Of a DNA stretch of 64,000 bases, positions 15,891 to 24,816 are shown piece by piece; position 1 is the first letter of the stretch; each line of letters opens with the position of its first letter. Origin of the DNA: JAGQLF01 sp964437465 (GTDB taxonomy: Bacteria > Patescibacteriota > Dojkabacteria > J137); contig CAYTGI010000005.1 of assembly GCA_964437465.1 (NCBI GenBank), positions 1-64,000 on the forward strand. The letters run 5' to 3'. Under the pieces are notes generated by a model that saw only the letters and a program-made list of their open reading frames with translations, was not told where the DNA came from and did not search any database. Made by a program: the position numbers and the translations under genes.

Positions 15891-16907
15891 ATGGAACAAA
15901 ATCCAAACATGGAACAACAAAATCAACCTCAAATGGAGGATAATTCTCAAAAAAATAAACAGATGCTCACAGTTGGTGCTGGAATTGCAATTTTAGTAGC
16001 AGTTTTCGCTGCAATAATGGTTGCTACAAGTCCAAATGGGGACAACACTAATGATACTCCTAATCCAACTGATGATAACGAAGTAGTTAGAGATAACGAT
16101 CTCGATGAAGATGATACTATGGATCCTAGCGATAGTATGCTAATCGAAGACGAAGAACCAATGGCGGGGGCAACTTTTGAACCTATGGCTATGGCTTCAT
16201 TAGTTGACGTGACTCCAGAAGGAGGAAATGCTAGCGGTACTGCTTACTACACTGTAGAAAATGGTCAATATATGCTTTATGCAGAATTTATGAACCTGCC
16301 ACCTCTTGAAGATGGATATTTTTATGAAGGATGGGTTGTAAGACAAGATCCTTTTGAATTTATTAGTACAGGTGAGATTTATGAGCTCGCTGGAGTTCAA
16401 GTAAACGAATTTGAATCAAACACTGATTATTCAGACTTTGGAACATATATTCTAACTCTTGAACCTGATGATGGTGACCCTGCTCCTGCTGATCATATCG
16501 TTGAAGGAGCTTTTGAGATGTTGGATTTAGAAAGGGATAACGCACCAGTTCAAGAATCCCCTCCTGCAGCAATGGAATCTCCACCTGCAAACTCAGGACC
16601 TGGAGCATATGCTGAATACAACGAAAGCTTATTAGCAAATGCTAATTCTGGAGATGTTGTTCTTTTCTTTAAAGCTGATTGGTGTCCTTCTTGTAATGTG
16701 CTGGATGCAGATATTACAGCAAACTTAAGTGATATCCCAAATGATGTAACTATCCTAGATGTTGATTACGATGATAATACTGATCTGAGAGAGAAATATA
16801 ATGTAAGAACACAACATACTATGGTACAGGTTGATGCTGAAGGTAATGAGATAAAAACTTGGATAGGAAGCTTTAGTCTAGATGATATTTTATCTGAAAT
16901 AGTTTAA
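15891..16907 (+). CDS. Membrane-anchored protein with RskA-like and thioredoxin domains
   Basis: 338 residues: a Gln/Asn-rich cytoplasmic start, one membrane segment (about 26-47), an acidic linker, a beta domain resembling the anti-sigma-K (RskA) C-terminal domain (about 98-210, with 'YFYEGWVVRQDPFEFISTGE' and 'YILTLEPDDGDPAPADHI'), a Pro-rich linker, and a C-terminal thioredoxin-like domain (about 240-338) with the redox site 'ADWCPSC'. The topology puts the CPSC site outside the membrane. Its stop overlaps the ccdA start (TAATG), so a reductive thiol relay from the cytoplasm through CcdA to this protein is likely. Confidence 0.8.
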   Translation: MEQNPNMEQQNQPQMEDNSQKNKQMLTVGAGIAILVAVFAAIMVATSPNGDNTNDTPNPTDDNEVVRDNDLDEDDTMDPSDSMLIEDEEPMAGATFEPMAMASLVDVTPEGGNASGTAYYTVENGQYMLYAEFMNLPPLEDGYFYEGWVVRQDPFEFISTGEIYELAGVQVNEFESNTDYSDFGTYILTLEPDDGDPAPADHIVEGAFEMLDLERDNAPVQESPPAAMESPPANSGPGAYAEYNESLLANANSGDVVLFFKADWCPSCNVLDADITANLSDIPNDVTILDVDYDDNTDLREKYNVRTQHTMVQVDAEGNEIKTWIGSFSLDDILSEIV

Positions 16908-17641
16908 TGACTTTTATAGTCGTATCTTTTATCGCAGGTGTGCTAACAGTCTTAGCACCCTGCGTTTTTCCTTTATTACCAGTAATTATTGGTAATTCAG
17001 TCAGTGATCAAAATAAGAAAAGGCCTTTTATTATTATTGGTTCTTTAGTTTTCTTTATTATTCTCTTTACAGTCTTAATCAATTTTGGAGAGGGGGTACT
17101 CAGAATTCCAGATTCCACAATAAGAATTATTTCTGGAGGAATATTGATTCTATTTGGACTTACTACTCTATTTCCTAAACAGTGGACAATTTTGTCTTAC
17201 AAATTAGGATTTTCGACTAAAAGTGATAAGCTACTTCACGAATCTTCACAGAAGAAAGGGATAATGGGAGATATACTAACAGGAGCCGCTTTAGGACCTG
17301 TTTTTACAAGCTGTAGTCCAACTTACTTAGTGATTTTAGGATTAGCATTAGGAGAGTCAGATCAATTAAGAGCACTACTTTATCTAACTTCGTACGTTAT
17401 TGGGTTAGGATTCATTCTTGTTCTTATTGCTTTAGGAGGTCAAAGGGTTGTAAAAAGATTAAAATGGGCTACAAATCCAGAAAGCACTTTCAAGAAAGTA
17501 ATTGGGGCAGTATTCATTATTGTAGGAATATTCATTATCTTTAGAATAGAAAAAGAAATTGAAGAGTTATTACTTCAGGTTCCTTTTATCGAAAATCTTT
17601 ACTCAATAGAGGCGGATATAGTCAACCAAACACTAGAATAA
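16907..17641 (+). CDS. ccdA: CcdA/DsbD-type transmembrane thiol-electron transporter
   Basis: 244 residues with about six membrane helices. The two conserved CcdA cysteines are visible: 'VLAPCVFPLLPV' in the first helix and 'FTSCSPTYLVILGL' in the fourth. CcdA passes electrons from cytoplasmic thioredoxin to extracytoplasmic thiol proteins. It is translationally coupled to the upstream thioredoxin-domain protein, its likely partner; a cytoplasmic TrxA/TrxB pair is encoded at 28.1-29.4 kb. Confidence 0.9.
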   Translation: MTFIVVSFIAGVLTVLAPCVFPLLPVIIGNSVSDQNKKRPFIIIGSLVFFIILFTVLINFGEGVLRIPDSTIRIISGGILILFGLTTLFPKQWTILSYKLGFSTKSDKLLHESSQKKGIMGDILTGAALGPVFTSCSPTYLVILGLALGESDQLRALLYLTSYVIGLGFILVLIALGGQRVVKRLKWATNPESTFKKVIGAVFIIVGIFIIFRIEKEIEELLLQVPFIENLYSIEADIVNQTLE

Positions 17642-17677
17642 ACTTGCCTTATCTTCTATTAATTGTAAACTAGGGGT

Positions 17678-18286
17678 ATGAGATTTATTAAAGGAGTTCC
17701 AAAAGTTAACCAAATAATTCTATATCTAACAGCTTCAGATATATTTACCTGGGGAGTATTTGCTGCAATAAATGGATTTGTCGGTTTGTACCTTGCAGAA
17801 AAATTAGAGATTGATGTTGTCCAAATACTTGGAGTTGGTATAGGAATTTATAGTTTGGCCCAGGGAATAGTCCAGATTCCAGTAGGAACACTAATTGATA
17901 AGAATAAATCAGATAAGGATGACATTATTATTCTGTTCATAGGAGATATATTAATGGGAATGCCATTTTTATTTTTCCCCTTTATAGAAAGTGAGTACAT
18001 TTATTATATCTTACAATTTGTTATCGGTATTGGAGCAGGAATGAATGTAGTAAGCTGGCGAAAACTTTTTGCAAAAAATTTAGATAAGGATAAAGAAGGG
18101 CTAGAATATGGGACATATGAAACAATTATGTCCTTCAGTATAGCTTTTTTGAGCTTTCTAGCAGGAGTAATTGCAAATATTAATGAGAGTTTCTTTGACT
18201 TGGTAATGATATCAATTGGAATCTTAATTATGTCTGGGGGATTCTGGTCAATAAAAATATATAGAGCGAAAAGTAGAAAAACATAA
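17678..18286 (+). CDS. Half-size MFS-like membrane protein
   Basis: 202 residues with six hydrophobic helices, half of a normal 12-helix MFS transporter. Between helices 2 and 3 is an MFS-like loop ('GTLIDKNKSDKDD', compare G-x-L-x-D). The stop overlaps the start of the next small gene by 1 bp, so the short length is not an obvious truncation. It may act as a homodimer. Substrate unknown. Confidence 0.65.
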   Translation: MRFIKGVPKVNQIILYLTASDIFTWGVFAAINGFVGLYLAEKLEIDVVQILGVGIGIYSLAQGIVQIPVGTLIDKNKSDKDDIIILFIGDILMGMPFLFFPFIESEYIYYILQFVIGIGAGMNVVSWRKLFAKNLDKDKEGLEYGTYETIMSFSIAFLSFLAGVIANINESFFDLVMISIGILIMSGGFWSIKIYRAKSRKT

Positions 18287-18657
18287 TGTGGAATCTGATA
18301 AAAAATCTTCTTAAATCTCCTTATATCCTTGTCTACGCACTTACATCTCTACTTTTTTTACTAGGATCAGGATTTAGAATAGTTAGACAGCCATTGAGAA
18401 TTACTTTCAAGGAAGCTTTAGAAATGATTTTTGAAGAGTATCCAGAAGTTGAGGATCAGGGAGAGACTCAGAGATATTTCTCTGAACAAGTTAGTGGAAC
18501 GTGGTATATTTCAATTGCATATTTAGATAATGAACAAAGAATAGAAGGTGGAGATTGTTTTAGAGTTACAAAAGATGATGTAGTTTATGTAGATAGTATT
18601 AAAATAAGCAGTTCTAGACCAACTAGAATAAATCCTATTACTTGTGAAGCTAAATAA
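18286..18657 (+). CDS. Small membrane-anchored protein with exported domain
   Basis: 123 residues: one N-terminal hydrophobic helix (about 12-30), then a small polar domain containing two Cys ('GGDCFRVTKDD' and the C-terminal 'NPITCEAK') that could form a disulfide outside the membrane. It is placed between the half-MFS gene (1 bp overlap) and fni (2 bp gap). No family recognised. Confidence 0.5.
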   Translation: MWNLIKNLLKSPYILVYALTSLLFLLGSGFRIVRQPLRITFKEALEMIFEEYPEVEDQGETQRYFSEQVSGTWYISIAYLDNEQRIEGGDCFRVTKDDVVYVDSIKISSSRPTRINPITCEAK

Positions 18658-18659
18658 CT

Positions 18660-19667
18660 ATGAGCGGAAAAATTAATGATAGAAAATTAGATCATATTAG
18701 AATAGTTTTAGAGGAGGAGGTTGAACCCATACCATCCTCTTTTGATTCATATAGACTTCCATTCAAAGCATTTCCTGAAATTGATATGGAAGAAATTGAT
18801 ACTTCAACAAAGTTTTACGATTGGGATTTAAGTTTCCCTTTTATTGTTTCTTCAATGACTGGTGGTCCTGAAAAGGGGCTAACTATTAATTCAAACCTTG
18901 CTAAAGCATGTGAAGAAGTTGGGGTTGGTCTTGGACTAGGTTCAATGAGGGTAATTTTAAGAAAACCTGAATCAATTCCTAGTTTTGATGTAAAGAAATT
19001 CTGTCCAAGTGTACCTCTTTTTGCAAATATGGGAATTGTTCAGCTAAATTATGGGTATGGTGCGGATGAGATAAATAAAATAATTGATTCAATAAATGCT
19101 GATGGAATTTTCCTACACGTAAACCATCTTCAAGAAGCAGTTCAACCTGAGGGAGACCTGAATTTTAAAGATCTAATACCAAAGCTTGGAGAAATATTAC
19201 CTAAAATAGAAAAAAAAGTTGTTGTAAAAGAAGTGGGGCATGGATTTGACTATGAATCTGCAAAAGCTTTAGCTGATATTGGGATAGAATGGATTGATGT
19301 TTCAGGTTTAGGAGGAACCTCTTGGGCTTGGGTTGAAGCATATCGAAGAGATGATGATATAGGACACTTGCTTAAGGCAGAAGGAATCCCAACAGATGAA
19401 TCTTTAGAACAGTGTAAAAAAATAGAAGGTTTAAATCTAATTGCTGGTGGAGGAGTAAGAAACGGAATTCATATTGCTAAATCAGTTTCACTCGGAGCTA
19501 AAATTGCAACTGCTGCTAAACCTTTACTAGCCGCATCATTAGAATCAGTTGAAGCGTGCATTACAGTTTTAGAGATGATGAAGCATGAATTTAAACTAGC
19601 AATGTTTAGTGCTGGTGTAAGTAATGTTGAAGAGCTTTCTAAATTAGAGTTGAAGAAAGAAAAATAA
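18660..19667 (+). CDS. fni: Isopentenyl-diphosphate delta-isomerase, type 2
   Basis: 335 residues, usual for the FMN-dependent type 2 enzyme. Hallmarks: 'RKLDHIRIVLEE' at the start, 'SSMTGGPEKG', 'GLGSMRVIL', 'DVSGLGGTSWAWVE' and the FMN-phosphate loop 'LIAGGGVRNGIHIAKSVSLG'. It interconverts IPP and DMAPP using reduced FMN and NAD(P)H. No MEP or mevalonate gene is in the window. If none exists in the genome, the isomerase would act on scavenged IPP for undecaprenyl or quinone-type lipids. Confidence 0.93.
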   Translation: MSGKINDRKLDHIRIVLEEEVEPIPSSFDSYRLPFKAFPEIDMEEIDTSTKFYDWDLSFPFIVSSMTGGPEKGLTINSNLAKACEEVGVGLGLGSMRVILRKPESIPSFDVKKFCPSVPLFANMGIVQLNYGYGADEINKIIDSINADGIFLHVNHLQEAVQPEGDLNFKDLIPKLGEILPKIEKKVVVKEVGHGFDYESAKALADIGIEWIDVSGLGGTSWAWVEAYRRDDDIGHLLKAEGIPTDESLEQCKKIEGLNLIAGGGVRNGIHIAKSVSLGAKIATAAKPLLAASLESVEACITVLEMMKHEFKLAMFSAGVSNVEELSKLELKKEK

Positions 19668-19681
19668 TAACCCTACTCAGC

Positions 19682-19724
19682 CTCCCTCTTGATCAAGGGT
19701 GAGGAGATCCCGATACATCGGGAT
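19682..19724. repeat. Two intergenic palindromes between fni and tsaC-tsaE
   Basis: An imperfect palindrome centred on CTTGATCAAG (about 19683-19706) is followed by a perfect one, ATCCCGAT-AC-ATCGGGAT (19707-19724). This short stretch is more GC-rich than its surroundings, as expected for a dispersed palindromic element. No T run follows, so it is a poor terminator. Confidence 0.6.
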
Positions 19725-19750
19725 TGGATGGGGTGTAGTATAATTATTCC

Positions 19751-20818
19751 ATGGAAATAATAAAGGAAAGTGATGAGAATGTAGTTAAAAAAGTTGTAAA
19801 AGTTCTTAAAAGTGGAGGGCTAGTTGTTTATCCAACTGAAACTGCTTACGGAGTTGGAGTTGATGCTACTAATAAAGATGCTGTTGGTAAACTTCTTGAA
19901 TATAAGAAAAGACCTCAAGGAAAAGCTATTTCCGTTGGAATGAATGATGAAAAAATGGCATCAGAATATGTAGAGATAAATAAGACCGCTAAAAATATCT
20001 ATAAAGAATTTCTTCCAGGACCTGTTACTGTTATCTCAAAATCAAAAGGAAAAGTTGATGCAAGATTAGAATCTGAGAAGGGTACGCTAGGTATAAGAAT
20101 ACCTGATAGAAAATCAATACTGGAGATAATAGAAAAATTTAATAAACCAATAACTACTACCTCAGCTAACTCAGCTTCAAAAAAGACACCCTACTCTGTT
20201 CAAGATGTTTTAGATACCTTGAGCCAGAAACAAAAGAAGATGATAGATTTAATTATTGATGGTGGTGAACTTCCCAAAAGATTAACCTCTACTGTCATTG
20301 ATACAACTACAGATGAATTAAAAACATATAGGCAAGGTCAGGCTAAACTTGGGAATAAAAAAGCGATTGATACCTGTAAATCCAATTCAGAACAAGAAAC
20401 TATTCTTCTTGGAGAAAAATTTATGGGAGAAAATAGGAAATATTTAAAGGAGGGTGCTGTAATTTTCTTATTAAGAGGTGATCTGGGGGCCGGGAAAACC
20501 CATTTTACTAAGGGAATTGCTAAAGCATTAGGAATTGAGAGGAATATAAAGTCCCCTACGTATACTTATGTTGAAGAATATAATATCCCCTCTTCTAGCA
20601 AAAAGGGAATGTTTTATCATATTGACGCGTGGAAAGTTGAAACTAAAGAAGATTTACAGGCTTTTGGGTTCGAAAACTGGTTGAAGGAGGGAAATGTACT
20701 AGCAATTGAATGGCCTGAGATTTTAGAGAATTTAGGTCAAGAATTTCCAAATGCAAAGATAATAGACTTAGATTTTGAAGTAAATGGTGAGAACAATAGG
20801 CTAATTTCAGAGTATTAG
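19751..20818 (+). CDS. TsaC-TsaE fusion for tRNA t6A synthesis
   Basis: 355 residues. Residues 1-200 are a TsaC/Sua5 domain ('YPTETAYGVGVDATN', 'KKRPQGKAISVGMND', 'LPGPVTVI', 'TTSANSASKKTPYS'), which makes threonylcarbamoyl-AMP from Thr, bicarbonate and ATP. Residues about 215-355 are a TsaE ATPase with Walker A 'GDLGAGKTHFTKG', 'KSPTYTYVEEY' and 'IEWPE'. TsaE supports the TsaB-TsaD transfer step. The fusion joins the first and the energising step of t6A modification of tRNA A37. TsaD and TsaB are not in the window. Confidence 0.92.
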   Translation: MEIIKESDENVVKKVVKVLKSGGLVVYPTETAYGVGVDATNKDAVGKLLEYKKRPQGKAISVGMNDEKMASEYVEINKTAKNIYKEFLPGPVTVISKSKGKVDARLESEKGTLGIRIPDRKSILEIIEKFNKPITTTSANSASKKTPYSVQDVLDTLSQKQKKMIDLIIDGGELPKRLTSTVIDTTTDELKTYRQGQAKLGNKKAIDTCKSNSEQETILLGEKFMGENRKYLKEGAVIFLLRGDLGAGKTHFTKGIAKALGIERNIKSPTYTYVEEYNIPSSSKKGMFYHIDAWKVETKEDLQAFGFENWLKEGNVLAIEWPEILENLGQEFPNAKIIDLDFEVNGENNRLISEY

Positions 20819-22065
20819 TTTCCAATATATCTTTGTCGTGCTTGTTCAAACTCAGAATTATCTTGACCTTCTACAGAGCTGAATGTGTCAACCTTTTGAA
20901 CATTATTATCCCTTACATCAATTTCATAAACCTTTATCCATTTTTCTGATTCAATCTCTGACTCTGTATAGAAATACTGATAGGTAATTGTACTTTGTCC
21001 GAATTTAAGTCCTGATTGAGGTGAGATACAAAATGTTTGATCTTTATTTAAGCAATACGAGTTAAAGTTCGCAACAATTTCTTCACTATCAACATGAAAG
21101 ATATTACAGTCAGCCTCAGTTTCAAACTCAGATTCAGGAATACAATCACCTCGTATTCTAAATCTTCCATCATTACTTATTAAATCAGTATCCATCCTAG
21201 CTTGTTCAATCTCCTCTTCTGAGAGAAGCTTTCCGCTTTCAATTATTTTTTTGGCTAAACTAAAATCAAATCCTGTATTTATCTCAACTTGCATCTCATC
21301 ATCACTTATAACTAGATCAGCCTCAGAATTACATTCGTCTGATTCCTCATAATTTACTGAAACAATAGCATATAAATTCTCTTCAGATAACTTGTAGAAA
21401 TAAATGTATGATTTGTTTTCTTCAAAAAATTCAGAAGGAAATTCAGAATCATTCGGGCATTCAGAAGTGATGATACTTTCTTTCTTAACTGGATTAGATA
21501 GAGTTTCCCCATCAAAAGCAATATCAGGAAGCTCTTCGGAAATCTCAGCATCATTCATATTCGAAGTTAATAAACTCAGATTTTCTATATAAGCAAAGGC
21601 TAAGTAACTAAAACCATCATTACCAAGGTCATATTCAAGGATTGTGTCTGAACTGATACTACTTAAAAATGGTGATTGTGTATTATTTAAAGAAGATTGA
21701 AGTACCTGCTTTCCTTCAGGATATTGGAATTCTAGCTTTAGTTCAGCATTGGTGAAAGTGTTTACTAGGTCTATGTCAGATTCTTCAAAAGGAGGAATTT
21801 CAATAAATTCTTCTACTTCTTCACATAGCTCTTCAGTACATACCACTCCCTCCTCTGTACATTCACATTCATTACATAGATCTTCTGATTGGAACTTATC
21901 TCCAACTGAGTAGTTAAAATCATTATACTCACATACTTGTTGATCTTTTTGTATATCGGTACTTGATCTAAAGAAAACTAAGCCAATTCCAACAAAAGCT
22001 ATTATGAGAGTAATTCCTCCTAAGATGATTACTTCTTTGTTTGGTTTTTCTTTAAAATTTTTCAT
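20815..22065 (-). CDS. Membrane-anchored protein with VWC-like six-Cys module (paralogue D)
   Basis: 416 residues: one N-terminal membrane helix (about 12-33), then a VWC-like module with Cys at 45, 64, 67, 69, 76 and 81, the same spacing as in the three proteins at 24.5-26.5 kb. A long acidic extracellular part follows, beginning with a stretch like the ectodomains of its neighbours ('NAELKLEFQYPEGK'), with further Cys pairs near 215-245 and 310-350. It is the last gene of the cluster and follows the sigma-fusion gene after a hairpin. Role unknown; probably a surface protein made or sensed together with that factor. Confidence 0.65.
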   Translation of the reverse strand: MKNFKEKPNKEVIILGGITLIIAFVGIGLVFFRSSTDIQKDQQVCEYNDFNYSVGDKFQSEDLCNECECTEEGVVCTEELCEEVEEFIEIPPFEESDIDLVNTFTNAELKLEFQYPEGKQVLQSSLNNTQSPFLSSISSDTILEYDLGNDGFSYLAFAYIENLSLLTSNMNDAEISEELPDIAFDGETLSNPVKKESIITSECPNDSEFPSEFFEENKSYIYFYKLSEENLYAIVSVNYEESDECNSEADLVISDDEMQVEINTGFDFSLAKKIIESGKLLSEEEIEQARMDTDLISNDGRFRIRGDCIPESEFETEADCNIFHVDSEEIVANFNSYCLNKDQTFCISPQSGLKFGQSTITYQYFYTESEIESEKWIKVYEIDVRDNNVQKVDTFSSVEGQDNSEFEQARQRYIGN

Positions 22066-22110
22066 AAATCCATCTAGAAGATAATACTAGATTTTAGAAA
22101 AATTTAGAAG

Positions 22111-22134
22111 AAAGGGAGAACTAAATCTCCCTTT
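22111..22134 (-). terminator. Hairpin between sigma-fusion gene and paralogue D
   Basis: AAAGGGAGA and TCTCCCTTT form a perfect 9 bp stem. The T run after it on the minus strand is interrupted (CTTCTAAATTTTT), so termination is probably partial. Confidence 0.55.
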
Positions 22135-22143
22135 GCTCTGGTA

Positions 22144-24396
22144 TTAATCAAATTTAATACTTTGTATTATTTGATCACATTCTGAGTAGTTATTATTGTT
22201 AGAAGAACAAGAAGCTACTAGTAACTTGTTTGAATCGTTTAAGTATCTAAAACTAGATTCAGCACAATCATTTTCCCTTGGAGCAACAATAGCTGGACAG
22301 TTGTTATCTAAGTAAACTTTATCTGTGTAGAAAACTGAATTTGTATCATTAAAGCTTACTCGATATAATTCTCCTACATTATCAATTTCTCCTATTAAAA
22401 CATAATCAGCAACTATATTTGGGTATGCCTCATAAGGAATTCCAATATCTAAAGTACTGTTCTCAGTACTAATTGTAATTCCATCAAGGTAAGTAGAATT
22501 TTCTACCACATTAAATCCGCTTGGAACAGAGAGATTATAATATTTTAACATAGCCCCAAGTGAATCTACAAAATCTTCAGTAGAAATAGTATAGGTTGTG
22601 CCATAAGAAATTGGCTCGCCACTTAAATATCTCAAACTATTTAAAATCTCAATGACTGCTTCAAGATTTAATTCATCTACTCCTCTAACACTTACAGTAC
22701 CAACATTAACCTCAATTCCTCCAAAAATTCTTCCATTACCTTCACATAAACTAATATCTGAGTATATCTGTTGATTAACGTTGATTGGTTTTTGAGTACC
22801 ATTACATCGTCCGTCATTAGCTCTATTTGTAACAAAAAATGACAGACCATCCCCAGCAAAAGTTAGATTACTTCCTCCTTCATCTCCTGTCCCTTGAGTC
22901 TCACAAGACCAGTTTTCAGGGATTGAGAATCCAATACCAAGAACAGAATCGTTACAAACTTTGGTAGCCTTTTCAACTTCTCCAATAGCTTCTATACTAT
23001 TGAAAAATTCGATAGCCTCTTGATTATCATTTAAGAATGTATCGATCTCAATAACTTTATTTCCATATTGAAATAAATATTTATTAGGGAAGAAATCGGC
23101 TATTCCAACAATACCTAACTTTGTAACATTTGTACCAAAAAGAGTAATCTCTTCTTGGGCGGTTATTCCATAGTTAGCTATACCTGTTGGTTGCTCAGCA
23201 TAAATCCTCTCAAGCTCACTTATTCTATTTTGAACAGCTCCGTTACTATATGTAACTAGTACAAGAGACTCATCTACACAACCAAGTCCACATGGAAACC
23301 CAACAAATCTTTCAGGAGTATAGAAAATTGTCAATGAATTACCATTCTCAAACTCGTTTTCTTGTATAACAAAGAATTTATTTTCAGTTGTAAATTGATC
23401 CTCCCCAGTTATAAATTCAATACCTTCATAGCTATCTTGTTTTGGTAAATTAAAGCTAATACCGTATTCTTCATAGGTGAATTTTTCAAAGGAAGTATTT
23501 ATTTCATTATCTTCATCCTGTTCTTGAACAATAGGGGTTGGCTCAGGTTCTGGGGCAGGCTGATTGTTATTAACAGCAACAGCACCAATGCCAATTCCAG
23601 CACTTGCAAGTAAAATAGAACTACCAGCTATAATTTTAGCTGTTGTTGTGGCTAGTAAACCTCCACTAGCAGAGGCTGTAGCAACAGAACTTCCAGAAGA
23701 AGCTCCAATAGCGGCACCTGCAGCAGCACCAGTTAAATTTGTCATATTTGTTAAAGTAACACCTAAAGTAGATCCAACAGCTGAAGCAATAGCAGCCGAG
23801 CTCGAAGCGGTCATTGCATAAGCAGGTTGGACAGAAACACCTAATATTCCAGCTAGAATAATAGGTATAGAAACAGTTTTTAAAGCTAGAGATTTTTCTT
23901 CTCTAGAGACTGACAATTTAAGATCTTCAATCCCTCTATAAAATCTTTTCTTAACAGAATCAACACCCATTTCAACAATTGAAGCTATTTCATTAAAGCT
24001 CATTTCATCCCAGATTCTCATAATAATAATATCTGAGGTCACTTCATCCATATCTTTTAATTTTTCTTCAATGTATTCAATTGTTAACCCATTCACCACT
24101 TCATCTTCGAATGAGCTCATGCTCTTCTCAACCTCTTCCTCGAAATTTTCTGTATGAGTAGTATCTTTCGTGCTTTTTTTAGTTTGTTGGTTATAAATCA
24201 TATTTCGACTTACTTTAAAGAGCCAAGCTCTTTTGTTTTCAATAAAATCAAATTCCTCATTTTCAAATAAAGCAATAAACGCTTCAGATGCAATATCTTG
24301 AGCTTCTTCATTATTTCCAAGCCGAAACTTACAAAATCTGAAAATTTCAGGTGAATGCTCTTTATATACTTTTTCGAAAACTTGTTCTTTGTTCAT
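22144..24396 (-). CDS. ECF sigma factor fused to membrane segments and a large Cys-rich domain
   Basis: 750 residues in one open frame. Residues about 8-72 are sigma region 2 ('FRFCKFRLGNNEEAQDIASE', 'ENKRAWLFKVSRNMI') and about 108-162 sigma region 4 ('DIIIMRIWDEMSFNEIASIV', 'SVKKRFYRGIEDLK', a helix-turn-helix). Then come a hydrophobic segment (about 172-190, ending 'VQPAYA', like a signal or cleavage site), an Ala/Gly/Ser-rich stretch (195-250), a second hydrophobic segment (254-275), a Pro/Glu linker, and some 450 residues with at least a dozen Cys, many in close pairs. Typical ECF factors stop near residue 180 and are held by a separate anti-sigma; here control seems built in cis. Topology (one or two crossings, or cleavage at PAYA) is not settled. 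Confidence 0.8.
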   Translation of the reverse strand: MNKEQVFEKVYKEHSPEIFRFCKFRLGNNEEAQDIASEAFIALFENEEFDFIENKRAWLFKVSRNMIYNQQTKKSTKDTTHTENFEEEVEKSMSSFEDEVVNGLTIEYIEEKLKDMDEVTSDIIIMRIWDEMSFNEIASIVEMGVDSVKKRFYRGIEDLKLSVSREEKSLALKTVSIPIILAGILGVSVQPAYAMTASSSAAIASAVGSTLGVTLTNMTNLTGAAAGAAIGASSGSSVATASASGGLLATTTAKIIAGSSILLASAGIGIGAVAVNNNQPAPEPEPTPIVQEQDEDNEINTSFEKFTYEEYGISFNLPKQDSYEGIEFITGEDQFTTENKFFVIQENEFENGNSLTIFYTPERFVGFPCGLGCVDESLVLVTYSNGAVQNRISELERIYAEQPTGIANYGITAQEEITLFGTNVTKLGIVGIADFFPNKYLFQYGNKVIEIDTFLNDNQEAIEFFNSIEAIGEVEKATKVCNDSVLGIGFSIPENWSCETQGTGDEGGSNLTFAGDGLSFFVTNRANDGRCNGTQKPINVNQQIYSDISLCEGNGRIFGGIEVNVGTVSVRGVDELNLEAVIEILNSLRYLSGEPISYGTTYTISTEDFVDSLGAMLKYYNLSVPSGFNVVENSTYLDGITISTENSTLDIGIPYEAYPNIVADYVLIGEIDNVGELYRVSFNDTNSVFYTDKVYLDNNCPAIVAPRENDCAESSFRYLNDSNKLLVASCSSNNNNYSECDQIIQSIKFD

Positions 24397-24439
24397 TTAT
24401 CTATAAGTCAAAATAAAATAAAAAAAGTGACAAAAATAT

Positions 24440-24467
24440 AAAAAAGGCCATCAATAAAGATAGCCTT
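24440..24467 (-). terminator. Rho-independent terminator upstream of the sigma-fusion gene
   Basis: On the minus strand AAGGCTATC pairs with GATGGCCTT (one G-U pair) and is followed by a T run. It lies between paralogue C and the sigma-fusion gene, so the latter probably has its own promoter or depends on read-through. Confidence 0.7.
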
Positions 24468-24486
24468 AAATATTTGTAAAATTTTA

Positions 24487-24798
24487 CTATCTTCTACTTC
24501 TTTCCTGTCTTTCTAGTGAATCAATAATTCCTTGTACTGCACCGTCATCGATAACTTGATCGCACATTAATTCTGTACACAAAACTTCTCCATTAGCACA
24601 AACACACTGGTTACATGAATCACCTGCAGGGAAATTATTTCCAGTTTTATACATTGCTCCATTATATTGACATGTATTATTACCCCTTTCTAAAAAGCCT
24701 TCACTATCAATAACCATAAATCCTAGAGCAAGAGCTAATATAACCGCAAAAGTTGTAATTACAGCCATAATTAGCATTGGCGAACTTGGTTTTTTCAT
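24487..24798 (-). CDS. Small membrane-anchored VWC-like protein (paralogue C)
   Basis: 103 residues: a membrane helix (about 8-30) and a single VWC-like module with Cys at 43, 62, 65, 67, 74 and 79, then a short basic tail. It is the minimal form of the family, essentially anchor plus module, with no further ectodomain. It lies 18 bp downstream of paralogue B. Confidence 0.7.
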   Translation of the reverse strand: MKKPSSPMLIMAVITTFAVILALALGFMVIDSEGFLERGNNTCQYNGAMYKTGNNFPAGDSCNQCVCANGEVLCTELMCDQVIDDGAVQGIIDSLERQERSRR

Positions 24799-24816
24799 TT
24801 AGTTAAGAATAATAAA

